The notes beneath the pieces were generated by a model. The model searched no databases. It was not told where the DNA came from and saw only the letters and a program-made list of their open reading frames with translations. A program made the position numbers and the translations under genes. From contig CAVZTF010000003.1 in assembly GCA_963778185.1 (NCBI GenBank), forward strand, positions 1,054,001 to 1,118,000: 64,000 nucleotides of DNA, in the 5' to 3' direction. The DNA is from RPQJ01 sp963778185. Its GTDB lineage: Bacteria; Pseudomonadota; Gammaproteobacteria; Steroidobacterales; Steroidobacteraceae. Below, piece by piece: positions 53,307 to 62,927 of this stretch; position 1 is the stretch's first letter; each line of letters opens with the position of its first letter.

Positions 53307-54020
53307 CTACAGGCCGTGATTGGCCAATCCAAGTGTGACGCCGCTGCCCGCGAGCGGCTGCCCCAGTCGGGCCGCCATGTTGACGAGATCGGGAAGCGAC
53401 TTGGCGTGCATCTTGTGCATCACCCGCCCGCGATGCGCCTTCACGGTAATTTCACTGATGCCGAGCTCGCCTGCCACCTGCTTGTTCAGATGCCCGGTCA
53501 CGACGAGCGCCATGACTTGCCGCTCGCGCAGGCTCAACGACGCGAACCGTGCCTGCACTTCCTTCACGATGGCGTGCTGCTCGAGCAAGGCGCGGCTGCG
53601 CGCGATCGCATCGTGGATCGCGCCCAGCAGCAGATCGGCCGAAAATGGCTTGGTCAGGAACTCGACCGCGCCGGCTTTCATCGCACGGACGGACATCGGA
53701 ATGTCGCCGTACCCGGTGACGAAGATGATGGGAAGGTCGGCCTGGTCGGCCAGCCGCTGCTGCAGTTCCAGGCCGTTGAGGTCGGGCAGTGTCACGTCGA
53801 GGATCAGGCAGGCAGGCTCGGCCGCTCGCGGGTGCGACAGGAATTCCCGCGCCGAGGCGAACACCTCCGGGCGCCAGCCTCCGGCCTCTATCAGCGCCCG
53901 CAGCGATTCGCGGACCGAGACGTCGTCGTCGACGACAAACACGATCGGCGCGATGAGCGGTGCTGCCCGTGGCACGGTCCGAAACCTCGGGACGAAATCG
54001 GAAACACATCGTTCGCCCAT
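53307..54020 (-). CDS. FixJ/TtrR-type response regulator
   Basis: A 237-residue two-domain regulator. The receiver has VVDDDVSVRESL, phosphoacceptor Asp in LILDVTLPDL and KPFSADLL. The C-terminal LuxR HTH is LSLRERQVMALVVTGHLNKQVAGELGISEITVKAHRGRVMHKM. It lies 65 bases upstream of the kinase and is its likely partner. It probably activates the operon or its targets. Confidence 0.92.
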   Translation of the reverse strand: MGERCVSDFVPRFRTVPRAAPLIAPIVFVVDDDVSVRESLRALIEAGGWRPEVFASAREFLSHPRAAEPACLILDVTLPDLNGLELQQRLADQADLPIIFVTGYGDIPMSVRAMKAGAVEFLTKPFSADLLLGAIHDAIARSRALLEQHAIVKEVQARFASLSLRERQVMALVVTGHLNKQVAGELGISEITVKAHRGRVMHKMHAKSLPDLVNMAARLGQPLAGSGVTLGLANHGL

Positions 54021-54065
54021 TTTTCATACCCCCATTCGCGTGCGCTGGCAAGTGCGTTGCACGAC

Positions 54066-54461
54066 TCAGAGTCCGCCCAGCGCCTGCTCCAGTGCAGCCC
54101 GCAACTGCTGGAAACTGAATGGCTTGAGCAGGCAGGCAACGGCGCCTCGCGCGAGTAGCTGCTCGCGCATGGCTTCATCGGTCCAGCCCGAGATGAAGAT
54201 GATGGGCAGCGGCTGGCCGCGACGCACCAGTTCCCGCTGCAACTCCGGACCCGACATCTCTGGCATGGCAACGTCCAGGATCAGGCAACTCGTCATCGCC
54301 GCCTGGTCCGAGTCGAGAAACTCGCGCGCAGAAGCGAACGTCACCGCCTGAATGCCGAGTGCGTCGAGCAGCTGCGGTAACGACTGACGCACCGATGCGT
54401 CGTCATCGACGATGGCCACGGAGCGCGCGGCCTGAGGCAGTCCTGTCGTCGCACCAGCCAT
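54066..54461 (-). CDS. Stand-alone receiver-domain response regulator
   Basis: A 131-residue single receiver: AIVDDDASVRQSL, Asp in LILDVAMPEMSG, KPFSFQQL. There is no output domain, so it would act by protein contact or as a phosphate sink. It is first in the operon receiver-FixJ-kinase-NhaA. The frame is open to 54839, but the conserved domain begins at ATG 54461. Confidence 0.85.
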   Translation of the reverse strand: MAGATTGLPQAARSVAIVDDDASVRQSLPQLLDALGIQAVTFASAREFLDSDQAAMTSCLILDVAMPEMSGPELQRELVRRGQPLPIIFISGWTDEAMREQLLARGAVACLLKPFSFQQLRAALEQALGGL

Positions 54462-54625
54462 GTCCGGAGGATGCCCCGTGGCCAGCCCCGGTGCAGTAGT
54501 ACCTTGGTGTCGGCCCATCCCGCCCGACGGCGACCCGACACCATGGTGCAATCGTTCCGCGCCGGCTTTCCTGGTCAGATATCGCCCGCGCACCACGTCC
54601 TCGCGTGGCTGAACGGAGAAACGAC

Positions 54626-55676
54626 ATGCAAAAAGGAATCGCGCCGACGGATCAACGCACGCAGCTGCGGGCGAGCATCGTTGCGAACTTTGCCGCGGGC
54701 CTGCTCGTACTGTGCGCAAGCACCGATGCCTTCTCGTCCGACGATGCGGCCGCGATTCCTCCCATCGGGATGCCCATCGCACGACACCTGCCGATACGGG
54801 TACAGGCCATGGGCCCCGCGCTCGATCCGGGCAAGGCATACCGGCTGCAGGATCTCGGCCGCGGCCTCTACATGATCACCGATAACGTCTACCAGTCCAT
54901 GTTCCTGGTCCACGAGCACCGGCATCGTCGTCGTCGATGCACCACCCGCGTATGCCGACCACATTCTCGAAGGCATCCGGGAGGTTACGGACAAGCCAGT
55001 TTCGCACCTCATCTACAGCCACGCGCACATCGATCACATCGGCGGCGCGAGTGCACTCGGGGATGTGCCCGTCATCGTCGCACACGAAGAAACGAAGCGC
55101 CTGCTCGCGCGGGCCGGCGACCGGAATCGCCCTTTGCCCACGGTGACCTTTCGAGATCGTTACACCCTCGAGGCGGGAGGCCAGATCCTCGAACTGTCGT
55201 ACCACGGCGTTGCGCACGAGCCAGGCAACATCTTCATCCATGCACCCGCGCAGCAGGCCCTGATGGTCGTGGACGTCGTTTTTCCCGGTTGGATGCCCTG
55301 GCGGCGATTCGCGCTCGCCCAGGACATCCCGGGTTACTTCGCGCAGGTGGAGGAGATACGCAGGCTTCCGTTCACTACGCTCGTGGCGGGTCACGTCGCA
55401 CGAACGGGAACACGCGCCGACGTCGAACTGCAAAGCGAGTTCATGCAGGCGGTGAAGTCGGCTGCCGCCAAGGCGCTTGCCGCAACGAAACCGGGGCAGG
55501 GTCTGCCGGCGTCCGCTCGCGGCAACCCCTGGGCAGTGTTCGACGATTACATCGATCGCGTCGCTGCCAGGTGCGTAGACGAACTGACCCCGACGTGGGC
55601 GAACAGACTCGCCGGCTTTGATGTTTACGTCTGGGACCAGTGCTATGCCATGGAGCAAAGCCTGCGCATCGACTGA
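54626..55676 (+). pseudogene. Exported metallo-beta-lactamase-fold hydrolase, one frameshift
   Basis: A periplasmic MBL-fold protein of about 350 residues. It has a signal-like N terminus (IVANFAAGLLVLCASTDAFSS), and the first part ends MFLVHEH; the next frame resumes GIVVVDAPPAYADHILEGI, then the metal motif HAHIDHIGG and GHVARTG. One extra C at about 54921 separates them. ATG 54626 has GGAG at an eight-base spacing. The family covers diverse hydrolases; the substrate is unknown. It precedes the cytochrome P460 gene on the same strand. Confidence 0.78.
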
Positions 55677-55733
55677 TGCCCGATTGCTGGCTCTCCTGCG
55701 CGCGTTCTATCAATCGTCACCAAGGAGTTCGTC

Positions 55734-56306
55734 ATGCATGCAACACTGAAGTATCTCGGGATGGCGGCCGGCTGCGCCACTCTCGTCGCCACGATTGCCT
55801 TCGCTGCAGGGTCCGTAGCGAATCCATCCCCGGATAAGTACACGGTGAAGGTCCCGGGCGGCCTCGCATTCTCAGAGTTCGAGGGTTACGAGAGCTGGCA
55901 GGTCGTGTCAGCAAGCCACAACGCAAAATCGATTGCCGTGACGGTTGGCAACCCCAAGATGATCGAGGCCTATCAGGCTGGCATCCCTGCAAACGGTAAG
56001 CCCGTCCCGGACGGGGCCAAGATGGCGAAGATCCACTGGGTGCCGAAGAAACACGCGGACTTCCCGGAAGCAACAGTGCCTGGGGTTCAGCACGACGTAG
56101 ACTTCATGGTGAAGGACAGCAAGAGGTTTGGAGATGTCGGGGGCTGGGGATATGCCATGTTCAAGTACGATGCCGCGACCGATACCTTCACCCCCGGCAC
56201 GACAGCCGATCATCCGCCGCAAGGCAACGATGCCAAGTGCGGCGTTGCGTGCCACACGGTGGCGCAGGCGAGGGACTTCGTCTTTACCGAGTATGCACAC
56301 CGATGA
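55734..56306 (+). CDS. Cytochrome P460 family protein
   Basis: A periplasmic heme protein of 190 residues with a signal peptide (ATLVATIAFAAGS). The beta-rich domain YESWQVVSASHN...IHWVPKKHADFPEATVPG and a C-terminal heme motif CGVACHT (C-x3-C-H) followed by DFVFTEYAHR match the P460 family, in which some members oxidise hydroxylamine. The lysine that cross-links the heme in true P460 cannot be assigned by eye. It lies 57 bases after the MBL gene. GGAG precedes ATG 55734. Confidence 0.85.
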   Translation: MHATLKYLGMAAGCATLVATIAFAAGSVANPSPDKYTVKVPGGLAFSEFEGYESWQVVSASHNAKSIAVTVGNPKMIEAYQAGIPANGKPVPDGAKMAKIHWVPKKHADFPEATVPGVQHDVDFMVKDSKRFGDVGGWGYAMFKYDAATDTFTPGTTADHPPQGNDAKCGVACHTVAQARDFVFTEYAHR

Positions 56307-56531
56307 CTGGATCATGAGGCAAGAGCAGACCGCGCGATCCGTGCGGCATCGCATGCGGAGTTGATCTCGCAGAGGCCTCCGTACGGATATGCGCGCCTCC
56401 TGACCGCTGCTCGTCTCGCCGGATCAATCACTTACAAAGAGCGATGTTCCGGCGTGTGATTGACGTGTGACCGCGCGGCGATCCGCCACCCGCCGCGTGG
56501 CCACACCCTGGCAACAGATCGCGCAACGTGC

Positions 56532-56825
56532 CTATGGCACGAATCCGATCTCCCGCTGATGCCGGATCGCAAGCACCCTCACCTCGTCCTGCGGGACGAC
56601 GAATCGGTACAGCGCGATGTAGCCCGTCTGGCCGAAGGAGATCACGAGCTCCCGAATGTCGCCGTGCACGCGCCGCCCGAGCAGCGGGTGCGCGGCCAGG
56701 TTCTCGACGGCCGAGCGGATGGCCGAGGACGCCGCGATTGCCGCGTCCGGGTTCTCACGTGCCAGGAGCTCGAAGGCGCGCTCGAGGTGGGACAGTGCCC
56801 GCGCCGAATAGACTACCGTCGCCAC
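56532..56825 (-). CDS. ParE/RelE-family toxin
   Basis: A 97-residue toxin: VVYSARALSHLERAFELLARENPDAAIAASSAIRSAVENLAAHPLLGRRV, then RELVISFGQTGYIALYRFV and VLAIRHQREIGF, a full ParE-like fold. It starts 13 bases inside the antitoxin gene. The pair looks intact. Confidence 0.88.
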   Translation of the reverse strand: MATVVYSARALSHLERAFELLARENPDAAIAASSAIRSAVENLAAHPLLGRRVHGDIRELVISFGQTGYIALYRFVVPQDEVRVLAIRHQREIGFVP

Positions 56826-57094
56826 GGCTTCGGCCGTGCGGCGTCCTGGCCGCGGGCCAGGCGTTCTACCCAGGCATGCACGTCGTCCGCGCGATACACC
56901 TCGCCGGTCCGCTCGATCTCCTCGTCGGCCGCCAATGCTTCTTTGACGAGGCTGCGCATCTGTTCCTCGTAGTCGGCATGCCGCTCTATCGCTTCGAGGA
57001 TGAAGCTGTGGGCCGAGCGTCCGGATTGCTTCGCGAGCGCGTGGATGCGCGCGCGCAACTTGGGTGGCAAGCGAATCGTGGTCGTGTCAGCCAT
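56813..57094 (-). CDS. Ribbon-helix-helix (CopG/ParD-like) antitoxin
   Basis: A 93-residue protein whose N-terminal TTTIRLPPKLRARIHALAKQSGRSAHSFILEAIE is a ribbon-helix-helix domain. The acidic C terminus should wrap the toxin. Antitoxin precedes toxin, the usual parDE order. Confidence 0.87.
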   Translation of the reverse strand: MADTTTIRLPPKLRARIHALAKQSGRSAHSFILEAIERHADYEEQMRSLVKEALAADEEIERTGEVYRADDVHAWVERLARGQDAARPKPWRR

Positions 57095-57394
57095 GGGTCA
57101 GGTCCTGCGATGCGTGCGGCGTACCACGTTTGTAGCACTCGCAACCTGCACGCGCAAGCCACGGGGATGACAGCCCTCACCGCCCCGCCCCACGTCGCGA
57201 CCGCGGAAAGCGGTATCAAGCCTTGCGATCGGCCGATGGCTCCGCCTGGCCTTTATCCACGATACGCCGCTCCTCGCCTGAAGGACGCACTGGCCGACTC
57301 ACCACGGCGAGACGAGCGCCGGATTCGGCGATGGGCTGCACGCAGTGCCGGTGCATGCGCTCTGGGAGCAGTCCTGGCGCAGGAGGCGGAATGG
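57095..57394. other. Region between tRNA-Gly and the ParDE-type operon
   Basis: About 300 bases with no supported gene. It should contain the promoter of the antitoxin-toxin operon on the minus strand. Frames on both strands look like noise. Confidence 0.35.
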
Positions 57395-57465
57395 AGCGGG
57401 TGATGGGAATCGAACCCACGTTAGTAGCTTGGGAAGCTACAGTTCTACCATTGAACTACACCCGC
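57395..57465 (-). tRNA. tRNA-Gly (anticodon CCC)
   Basis: A cloverleaf of 71 bases. The 7-bp acceptor GCGGGTG/CACCCGC pairs fully. The D-arm is GTTC/GAAC with AATGGTA; the anticodon stem GTAGC/GCTAC has loop TTCCCAA, so the anticodon is CCC and reads GGG codons. The T-arm has the TTCGATT loop. CCA is not encoded. Confidence 0.94.
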
Positions 57466-57866
57466 GCCGGGCCGTGATTCTATGCAGGTTCCACAGGCCC
57501 GGCAAACGGCCGGTCCAACCAGGCTGCAGGGTGCCTGTCGGGAACTGTCGGGCGCCTGTCGCCCGATTGTTGTCAACGGCGAAGTAATTCTGACCCTCGT
57601 TGCGGCTGGAGCGCGGCGACCCGCCCCGAGCCTGGAAACGGCCAAGGCCCTGGCTGCCGTGTTCGAGGTGGCCTCCGTCGCAGGCGCGAGTCCCTGCGCG
57701 ATGGTTCGTGTCGGGCAGCCGGCGCTCACGCCGGAGACTCGCAGACCTGGTCACGGATTCGCCGCAATCCACGGATGCAGACCCGTTGAATCCCGCATTT
57801 ACCGCCACCCCCGGCCCGGCTAGCCTAGCGTCCAACACCACACCACACGGGTTTCCCCGGAGAGTT
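57466..57866. other. Region downstream of the RND fragment, with a cut-off plus-strand gene start
   Basis: About 400 bases. No complete gene is supported. On the plus strand GGAGAG sits five bases before ATG 57869, but only about four codons (MRRI) follow before the sequence becomes the 3' end of the RND gene in antisense. This looks like a gene start cut by a junction near 57880. Confidence 0.35.
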
Positions 57867-60830
57867 TCATGCGCAGGATACCGCCTCGACGACGCCGCGG
57901 CCCTGGAGCTCGAGCTCGCGGGCGAACTCGACGATCAGGATGGCGTTCTTGCACGCGAGCCCCATCAGCACGACCAGACCGATCTGCACGAAGATGTTGT
58001 TGTCGCCGCCGGTGAGCCAGACGCCGACCAGCGCCGAGAGCAGGCACATCGGCACGATCAGGATCACGGCGAGCGGCAGGGTCCAGCTCTCGTAGAGCGC
58101 GGCGAGCACCAGGAACACCAGCAGCACGGAGAGCGGGAACACGACGAGCGCGGCGTTGCCCTGCGTGACCTGCTGGAAGCTCAGGTCGGTCCACTCGAAG
58201 CTCATGCCGTGCGGCAGCACCTTGGCGCGCGAGCTGCTCGATCGCGGCGATCGCCTGGCTCGACGACAATGCGCGCGGGTCGGCCTCGCCGAGCAGGTCG
58301 GCCGCCGGGTAGCCGTTGTAGCGGATCACCGGGTCGGGGCCGTAGGTCTCGCCGACCGTCACCACGCTGCCGATCGGCACCATCTCGCCGTTCGCGTTGC
58401 GCGTGCGCAGGCTCGGCGATGTCGTCGGACGTCGTCGCGGAACGGCCGCGTCGGCCTGGGCGATGACCTGGTAGGTGCGGCCGAAGCGGTTGAAGTCGTT
58501 CACGTAGGCCGAGCCGAGGTAGACCTGCAGCGTCTCGAAGAGCTCGGTGAGCGCCACGCCCTGGGCCTTGGCCTTGACGCGATCGACCTCGGCGTCGAGC
58601 TGCGGCACGTTGGCCTGGTAGGACGTGATCGGGAAGCCCATGCCGGGTGTCTGCGCGACAGCGCGCCGGCGAAGCCGCTGACCGCGTCCTGCGAGCTCGC
58701 CGTAGCCCGAGGCCCGCGCGATCCTGGATGATAGAGCGAGTAACCCCGAGCCGGTGCCGAGGCCGAGGATGGGCGGCGGCATGATCGCGAAGGCGAAGCC
58801 CTCCTGGATGCGCGGAGACCTTGCGCGTTGAGTCTCGGCGTCGATCTCCGCGGCGCTGCCGCGAGCGCTCGTCGAAGCTCTTCGAGGCCGAAGAAGATGA
58901 CGCCGGTGTTCGGCGTGTTGGTGAACTGCAGCGCGTTGAAGCCCGGGAACGCGACGGCATGTCCGACGCCCTCGGTCGCGAGCGCGATCTCGCTCATGCG
59001 TGCGGACCACCGCATCGGTGCGGTCGAGCGAGGCGCCCTCGGGCAGCTTCACGCCGCCGATCAGGTACAGCTTGTCCTGCGTCGGGATGAAGCCGCCGGG
59101 CACGGCGCGGAACATGCAGGACCGTCAGCCGCGATCAGCACGGCGTACACCGCGAGCACGCAGCGCCGCGCGCCGTGCAGCGCACGCGCGACGCGCGGCC
59201 TGGTAGGCGCTCGGCAGCTGCGTCGAAACAGCGGTTGAACGGGCGGAAGATCCAGCCGAACAGCGCGGTCGATCAGGCGCGTCGGCGCGTCCGGCGCGCG
59301 CGCCGTGCGGCTTGAGCAGCACGCGCGGCCAGCGCGGGCGAAGCGTCAGCGAGTTGATCGCCGAGATCACCGTCGAGATCGCGATGGTGACGGCGAACTG
59401 GCGGTAGAACTGGCCGGTGACGCCGGCGAGGAACGACATCGGCACGAACACCGCGCACAGCACCAGCGCGATGGCGATGATCGGCCCGCGACACCTCGCG
59501 CATCGCCTGGTGCGCGGCGGCGAGCGGCGACAGCCCGTCGTGCGATGTTGCGCTCGACGTTCTCGACCACGACGATGGCGTCGTCGACGACGATGCCGAT
59601 CGCGAGCACCAGGCCGAACAGGGTCAGCGTGTTGATCGAGAAGCCGAGCAGCGAGCAGCACGGCGAACGTGCCGATGATCGACACCGGCACCGCGATGCA
59701 GCGGGATGATCGACGCGCGCCAGGTCTGCAGGAACAGGATCACCACCAGCACGACGAGCAGCACGGCCTCGAACAGCGTGATCGACGACGGCCTCGATCG
59801 AGTCGCGCGACGAACACGGTCGGGTCGTAGCACGACGTCGTAGGTCGACGCCCTCGCGGGAAGCGCTTCGCGAGTTCGGCCATCTCGGCGCGCACCGCGT
59901 CCGACAGGTCGATGGCGTTGGCGCCGGGCGCCTGGAAGATCGCGACGGCCACCGCGTGCTTGTTGTCGAGCAGCGAGCGCAGCGTGTAGTCGCGCCGCGC
60001 CGAGCTCGAGCCGCGCGACGTCGCGCGAGGCGCGTGATCTCGCCGTCGACGCCGGTCTTGACGACGATGTCGCCGAATTCCTCCTCGGTCGGCGAGGCGG
60101 CCCTGCGCGTTGATCGAGAGCAGGAAGTCGCTGGCCGCGCGGCGTGGGGCGGCGCGCCGAGCTGGCCGGCGGAGACCTGCACGTTCTGCTCGCGGATCGC
60201 ACGCACCACGTCGCCGGCGGTGAGGCCGCGCGCGGCGACCTTGTCCGGGTCGAGCCAGATGCGCATCGCGTAGTCGCCGCGCGCCGAAGATCGATGGCCT
60301 GGCCGACGCCGGGCAGGCGCGCGAGCTCGTCCTTGACGCGGAGGTCGGCGTAGTTGCGCAGGTACAGCGGCGTCGTAGCGGCCGTCCGGCGACAGCAGGT
60401 GCACGACCATGGTGAGCGTCGGGCGACTGCTTCTGCGTCATCACGCCGTGCCGACGCACGTCCTCGGGCAGGCGCGCGCAGCGCCTGGCTCGACGCGGTT
60501 CTGCACCAGCACCTGGGCGTCGTCGGGATCGGTGCCGGGACGTGAAGGTCACCGTCGTGATCAGTACGCCGTCGCTGCCCGCGACCGACTTCATGTACAT
60601 CATGTTCTCGACGCCGTTGATCGCCTCCTCGATCGGCGTGGCGACGTCTCGGCGATCACCTTCGGGTTCGCGCCGGGATAGACGGCGCGCACCTGCACGG
60701 TCGGCGGCACGACGTCGGGGTACTCGGTGACCGGCAGCAGCGGCATGGCGATCAGCCCCGCCGCGAAGATCACGATCGAGAGCACCGCGGCGAAGATCGG
60801 GCGGTCGATGAAGAACTTGGAGAAATCCAT
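57867..60830 (-). pseudogene. RND efflux pump (MexF/AcrB-like), frameshifted and lacking its C terminus
   Basis: Inner-membrane HAE1-type drug/proton antiporter. Start MDFSKFFIDRPIFAAVLSIVIFAAG, with AGGAG seven bases upstream. Conserved pieces run through several frames: IPLLPVTEYPDVVPP-like, GIVVDDAIVVVENVER (TM4 aspartates), then EWTDLSFQQ, VFLVLAALYESW and KNAILIVEFARELELQGRGVVEA. There the protein stops, about 90 residues short (the usual RLRPILMTS part is absent). Dozens of shifts lie between 58220 and 60800; those traced are single extra bases. The missing end is a true truncation or a misjoin. Confidence 0.78.
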
Positions 60831-60874
60831 GCTGCGCTCCTGCCGCCCTGCGGCGGCCCAGGCCTGTCCGTCGT

Positions 60875-61448
60875 TTACTTCGTGACGACCGCCACCCGCT
60901 CGACCGACGGCGCCGCGCCCATCTGCACGACTTGCGGCTTCACGGGCATGCCGGCGAAGAACACCTTCTGCACGCCGTGCACGATCACCTTGTCCTCGGG
61001 CGCGAGCCCGCCGGTCACGACGCGCAGGCCGTCGACGCTGCGGCCGAGCTCGACGTCCTTGCGGACCGCCGTGTTCCCGGGCCCGAGCACGTAGACGTAC
61101 TTGCGGTCCTGGTCGGTCAGCACGGCCTTCTCGTCGATCAGCAGCGCGTCGAAGCCGGCCGGTGCCCTCGAGCTGGACCCGCGCGAACAGACCCGGCGTG
61201 AACATGCGATCGGGATTCGGCACGCACGGCGCGCGCGCGGATGGTGCCGGTCGCCGGGTCGACCTGGTTGTCGACGAAGTCCACGGTGCCGGCGTGCGGG
61301 TAACCGTCCTCGTTGGCGAGCCCGACCCGCACGGGATTGCGGGACTCCTCGCGCTCGCCGCGACGCGCGAGTTCGTCGTAACGGAGATAGGCCTGCTCGT
61401 CCGCCTCGAAGTACACGTGCACCGGGTCGAGCGAGACCAGCGTGGTGA
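60875..61448 (-). pseudogene. RND membrane-fusion (adaptor) protein, C-terminal half only
   Basis: The C-terminal half of a MexE/AcrA-like adaptor: TTLVSLDPVHVYFEADEQAYLRYDELA, then GTVDFVDNQVDPATGTIRARAV, then GFDALLIDEKAVLTDQDRKYVYVL and the end APSVERVAVVTK. A frameshift near 61220-61160 splits it. The N-terminal half (signal, hairpin, lipoyl part) is missing. At about 61448 the frame runs without a break into an SDR-type protein. It lies 44 bases upstream of the RND start, the normal order. Confidence 0.75.
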
Positions 61449-61929
61449 GCACTGGCACGAGTTGCCGCGCCAGGGCGAGCTGCGGCAGGACGTCCTGCTC
61501 GAGTGCGCGCCCCAGGAGGCTGGTCGGATGGTCGAGCACGCGGCCACGCCCCCCTTCGCATGCGAACGGGACGACAACTGCGCCGACGACCCGGCCAAGT
61601 CCACGCAGATCCTGCACGAGGCGCTCGGCATCGGCGTCGGCCGCGATCTTTGCAGGGAGCACGGTGAGATCGGCGCCCCCGTGTGCGGCGACAAGTTCCG
61701 CCAGCTCGCGACTGTCGTCGGCAACGGCGACCAGCGGCCGGCGAGCATCGACCAGGGCCTGCACGATGCCCCGCCCAACCTTGCCGGTAGCCCCAAGGAC
61801 GACGACGATGGGATAGATTGTCCCAACCGCGGGATTTTCACTCCCGCGAGCGGGACGGTGCCCGTCGGCCTGCCCGTCCGGCGTCGCAACGCCATGAACC
61901 TGCTGGATATTTCGATCAGAGCTAGACAT
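61448..61929 (-). pseudogene. SDR-family oxidoreductase, N-terminal part fused in frame to the adaptor remnant
   Basis: About 160 residues of a short-chain dehydrogenase: the nucleotide-binding motif VVVLGATGKVGRGIVQALVDARRPLVAV, then LTVLPAKIAADADAERL, GRVVGAVVVPFACE and LARQLVPVL. There the SDR fold stops before its catalytic Tyr-x3-Lys and continues as adaptor sequence (TTLVSLDPVHV). The fusion makes no structural sense, so it is a deletion scar or an assembly join. It is divergent from the LysR fragment at 62061, a common arrangement for SDR genes. Confidence 0.68.
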
Positions 61930-62060
61930 CTTTGCCTGCCGATGGGATGGGTACTGCCCAGGGGACGAACGATACGGGTCGAAATGATTCTTGATTAGTC
62001 GGCAATTCTGGAAATAATCATCCCACGTACGGGCCAATCGCCCGGCACGGGAGAAGAACA

Positions 62061-62450
62061 TTGACCCGCGATCTCAACGACACGCTGGTTTTCGTCAAGG
62101 TCGTCGAGCTGGGCAGCTTCGTCGCGGCAGCTCGAGCCCTGCGGCTGCCCAAGACGACGGTCAGCCGCAAGGTGCAGGACCTCGAGGCGCGGCTAGGCGC
62201 TCAACTCCTGCATCGCACGACGCGCAAGCTAGGCCTGACGGAAGCCGGCAACGTCTACTTCGAGCACAGCCAGCGCGTCGCGCGCGACCTGCAGGAAGCC
62301 GAGAGCGCGGTCAGCCAGCTGCAGGGCGGGCCGCGCGGCTGGCTGCGGGTGACCGCGCCGCCGTCATTCGGCGTCAACTGGATCGCGCCGCATCTGAGCG
62401 AGTTCTTCAGGCGCTACCCGGAAGTGCGTGTCGAACTCGATTTGAGCAGC
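62061..62450 (+). pseudogene. LysR-family regulator, N-terminal part only
   Basis: About 130 residues: LysR HTH (DTLVFVKVVELGSFVAAARALRLPKTTVSRKVQDLEARLGAQLLHRTTRKLGLTEAG) and the first strand of the effector domain ending YPEVRVELDLSS. After about 62450 the family sequence stops and another gene (UspA) begins in a different frame. TTG start with GGAG eight bases upstream. It would have controlled the divergent SDR gene. Confidence 0.8.
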
Positions 62451-62871
62451 GAGGCTGGTCGCGATCGATGGTTCGGAAGACGCCCTGCGGGCGCTCGACT
62501 TCGCCGTGAAGATCGCCCTTTTCAAGCCGCCGGCGGAGCTCCACGTCCTGACCGTGCAGGCCCCGGCGGACTCGAGCGCGGCATGGGAGATCTACGTGAC
62601 GCCCGAGCGCATCCACCAGGTCGCGACCGAGAGGTCGAACGCGATCCTGGACGCGGCGGCCAAGCACCTGGAGAACTCGGGCTGCGCCTTCGTGCTCGAG
62701 ACCCTCGAAGGGGAAGCGGCCGCAACGATCGCGGCACGCGCCGCGCAGCTCGAGTGCGAGTCGATCGTGATGGGCACGCACGGTCGCGGCCAGCTCGGGA
62801 TCCTGCTGCTCGGGTCGGTTGCGCAGAGGGTCGTCCACCACGCCACGGTGCCCGTGACGCTGGTGAAGTAG
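62449..62871 (+). pseudogene. Universal stress protein (UspA), lacking its start
   Basis: A UspA-fold protein: LVAIDGSEDALRALDFAVKIA at the first strand, then the ATP-binding G-x2-G-x9-G(S/T) motif GTHGRGQLGILLLGSVAQRVVHHATVPVTLVK at the end. The first five or so residues and any ATG are missing because the 5' end abuts the LysR fragment at about 62450. GTG 62506 would remove the first strand. A hairpin terminator follows nine bases after the stop. Confidence 0.78.
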
Positions 62872-62879
62872 AAAAAGCG

Positions 62880-62899
62880 AAGGGCCCCGAAGGGCCCTT
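62880..62899. terminator. Hairpin terminator between uspA and the DUF4382-like gene
   Basis: AAGGGCCC-CGAA-GGGCCCTT, a perfect 8-bp stem with a four-base loop, between convergent genes. An A-run precedes it on the plus strand, so it suits termination of the minus-strand gene best. Confidence 0.75.
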
Positions 62900-62927
62900 C
62901 ACGTTCCAGCGAAAACCCGGCGCCGGG

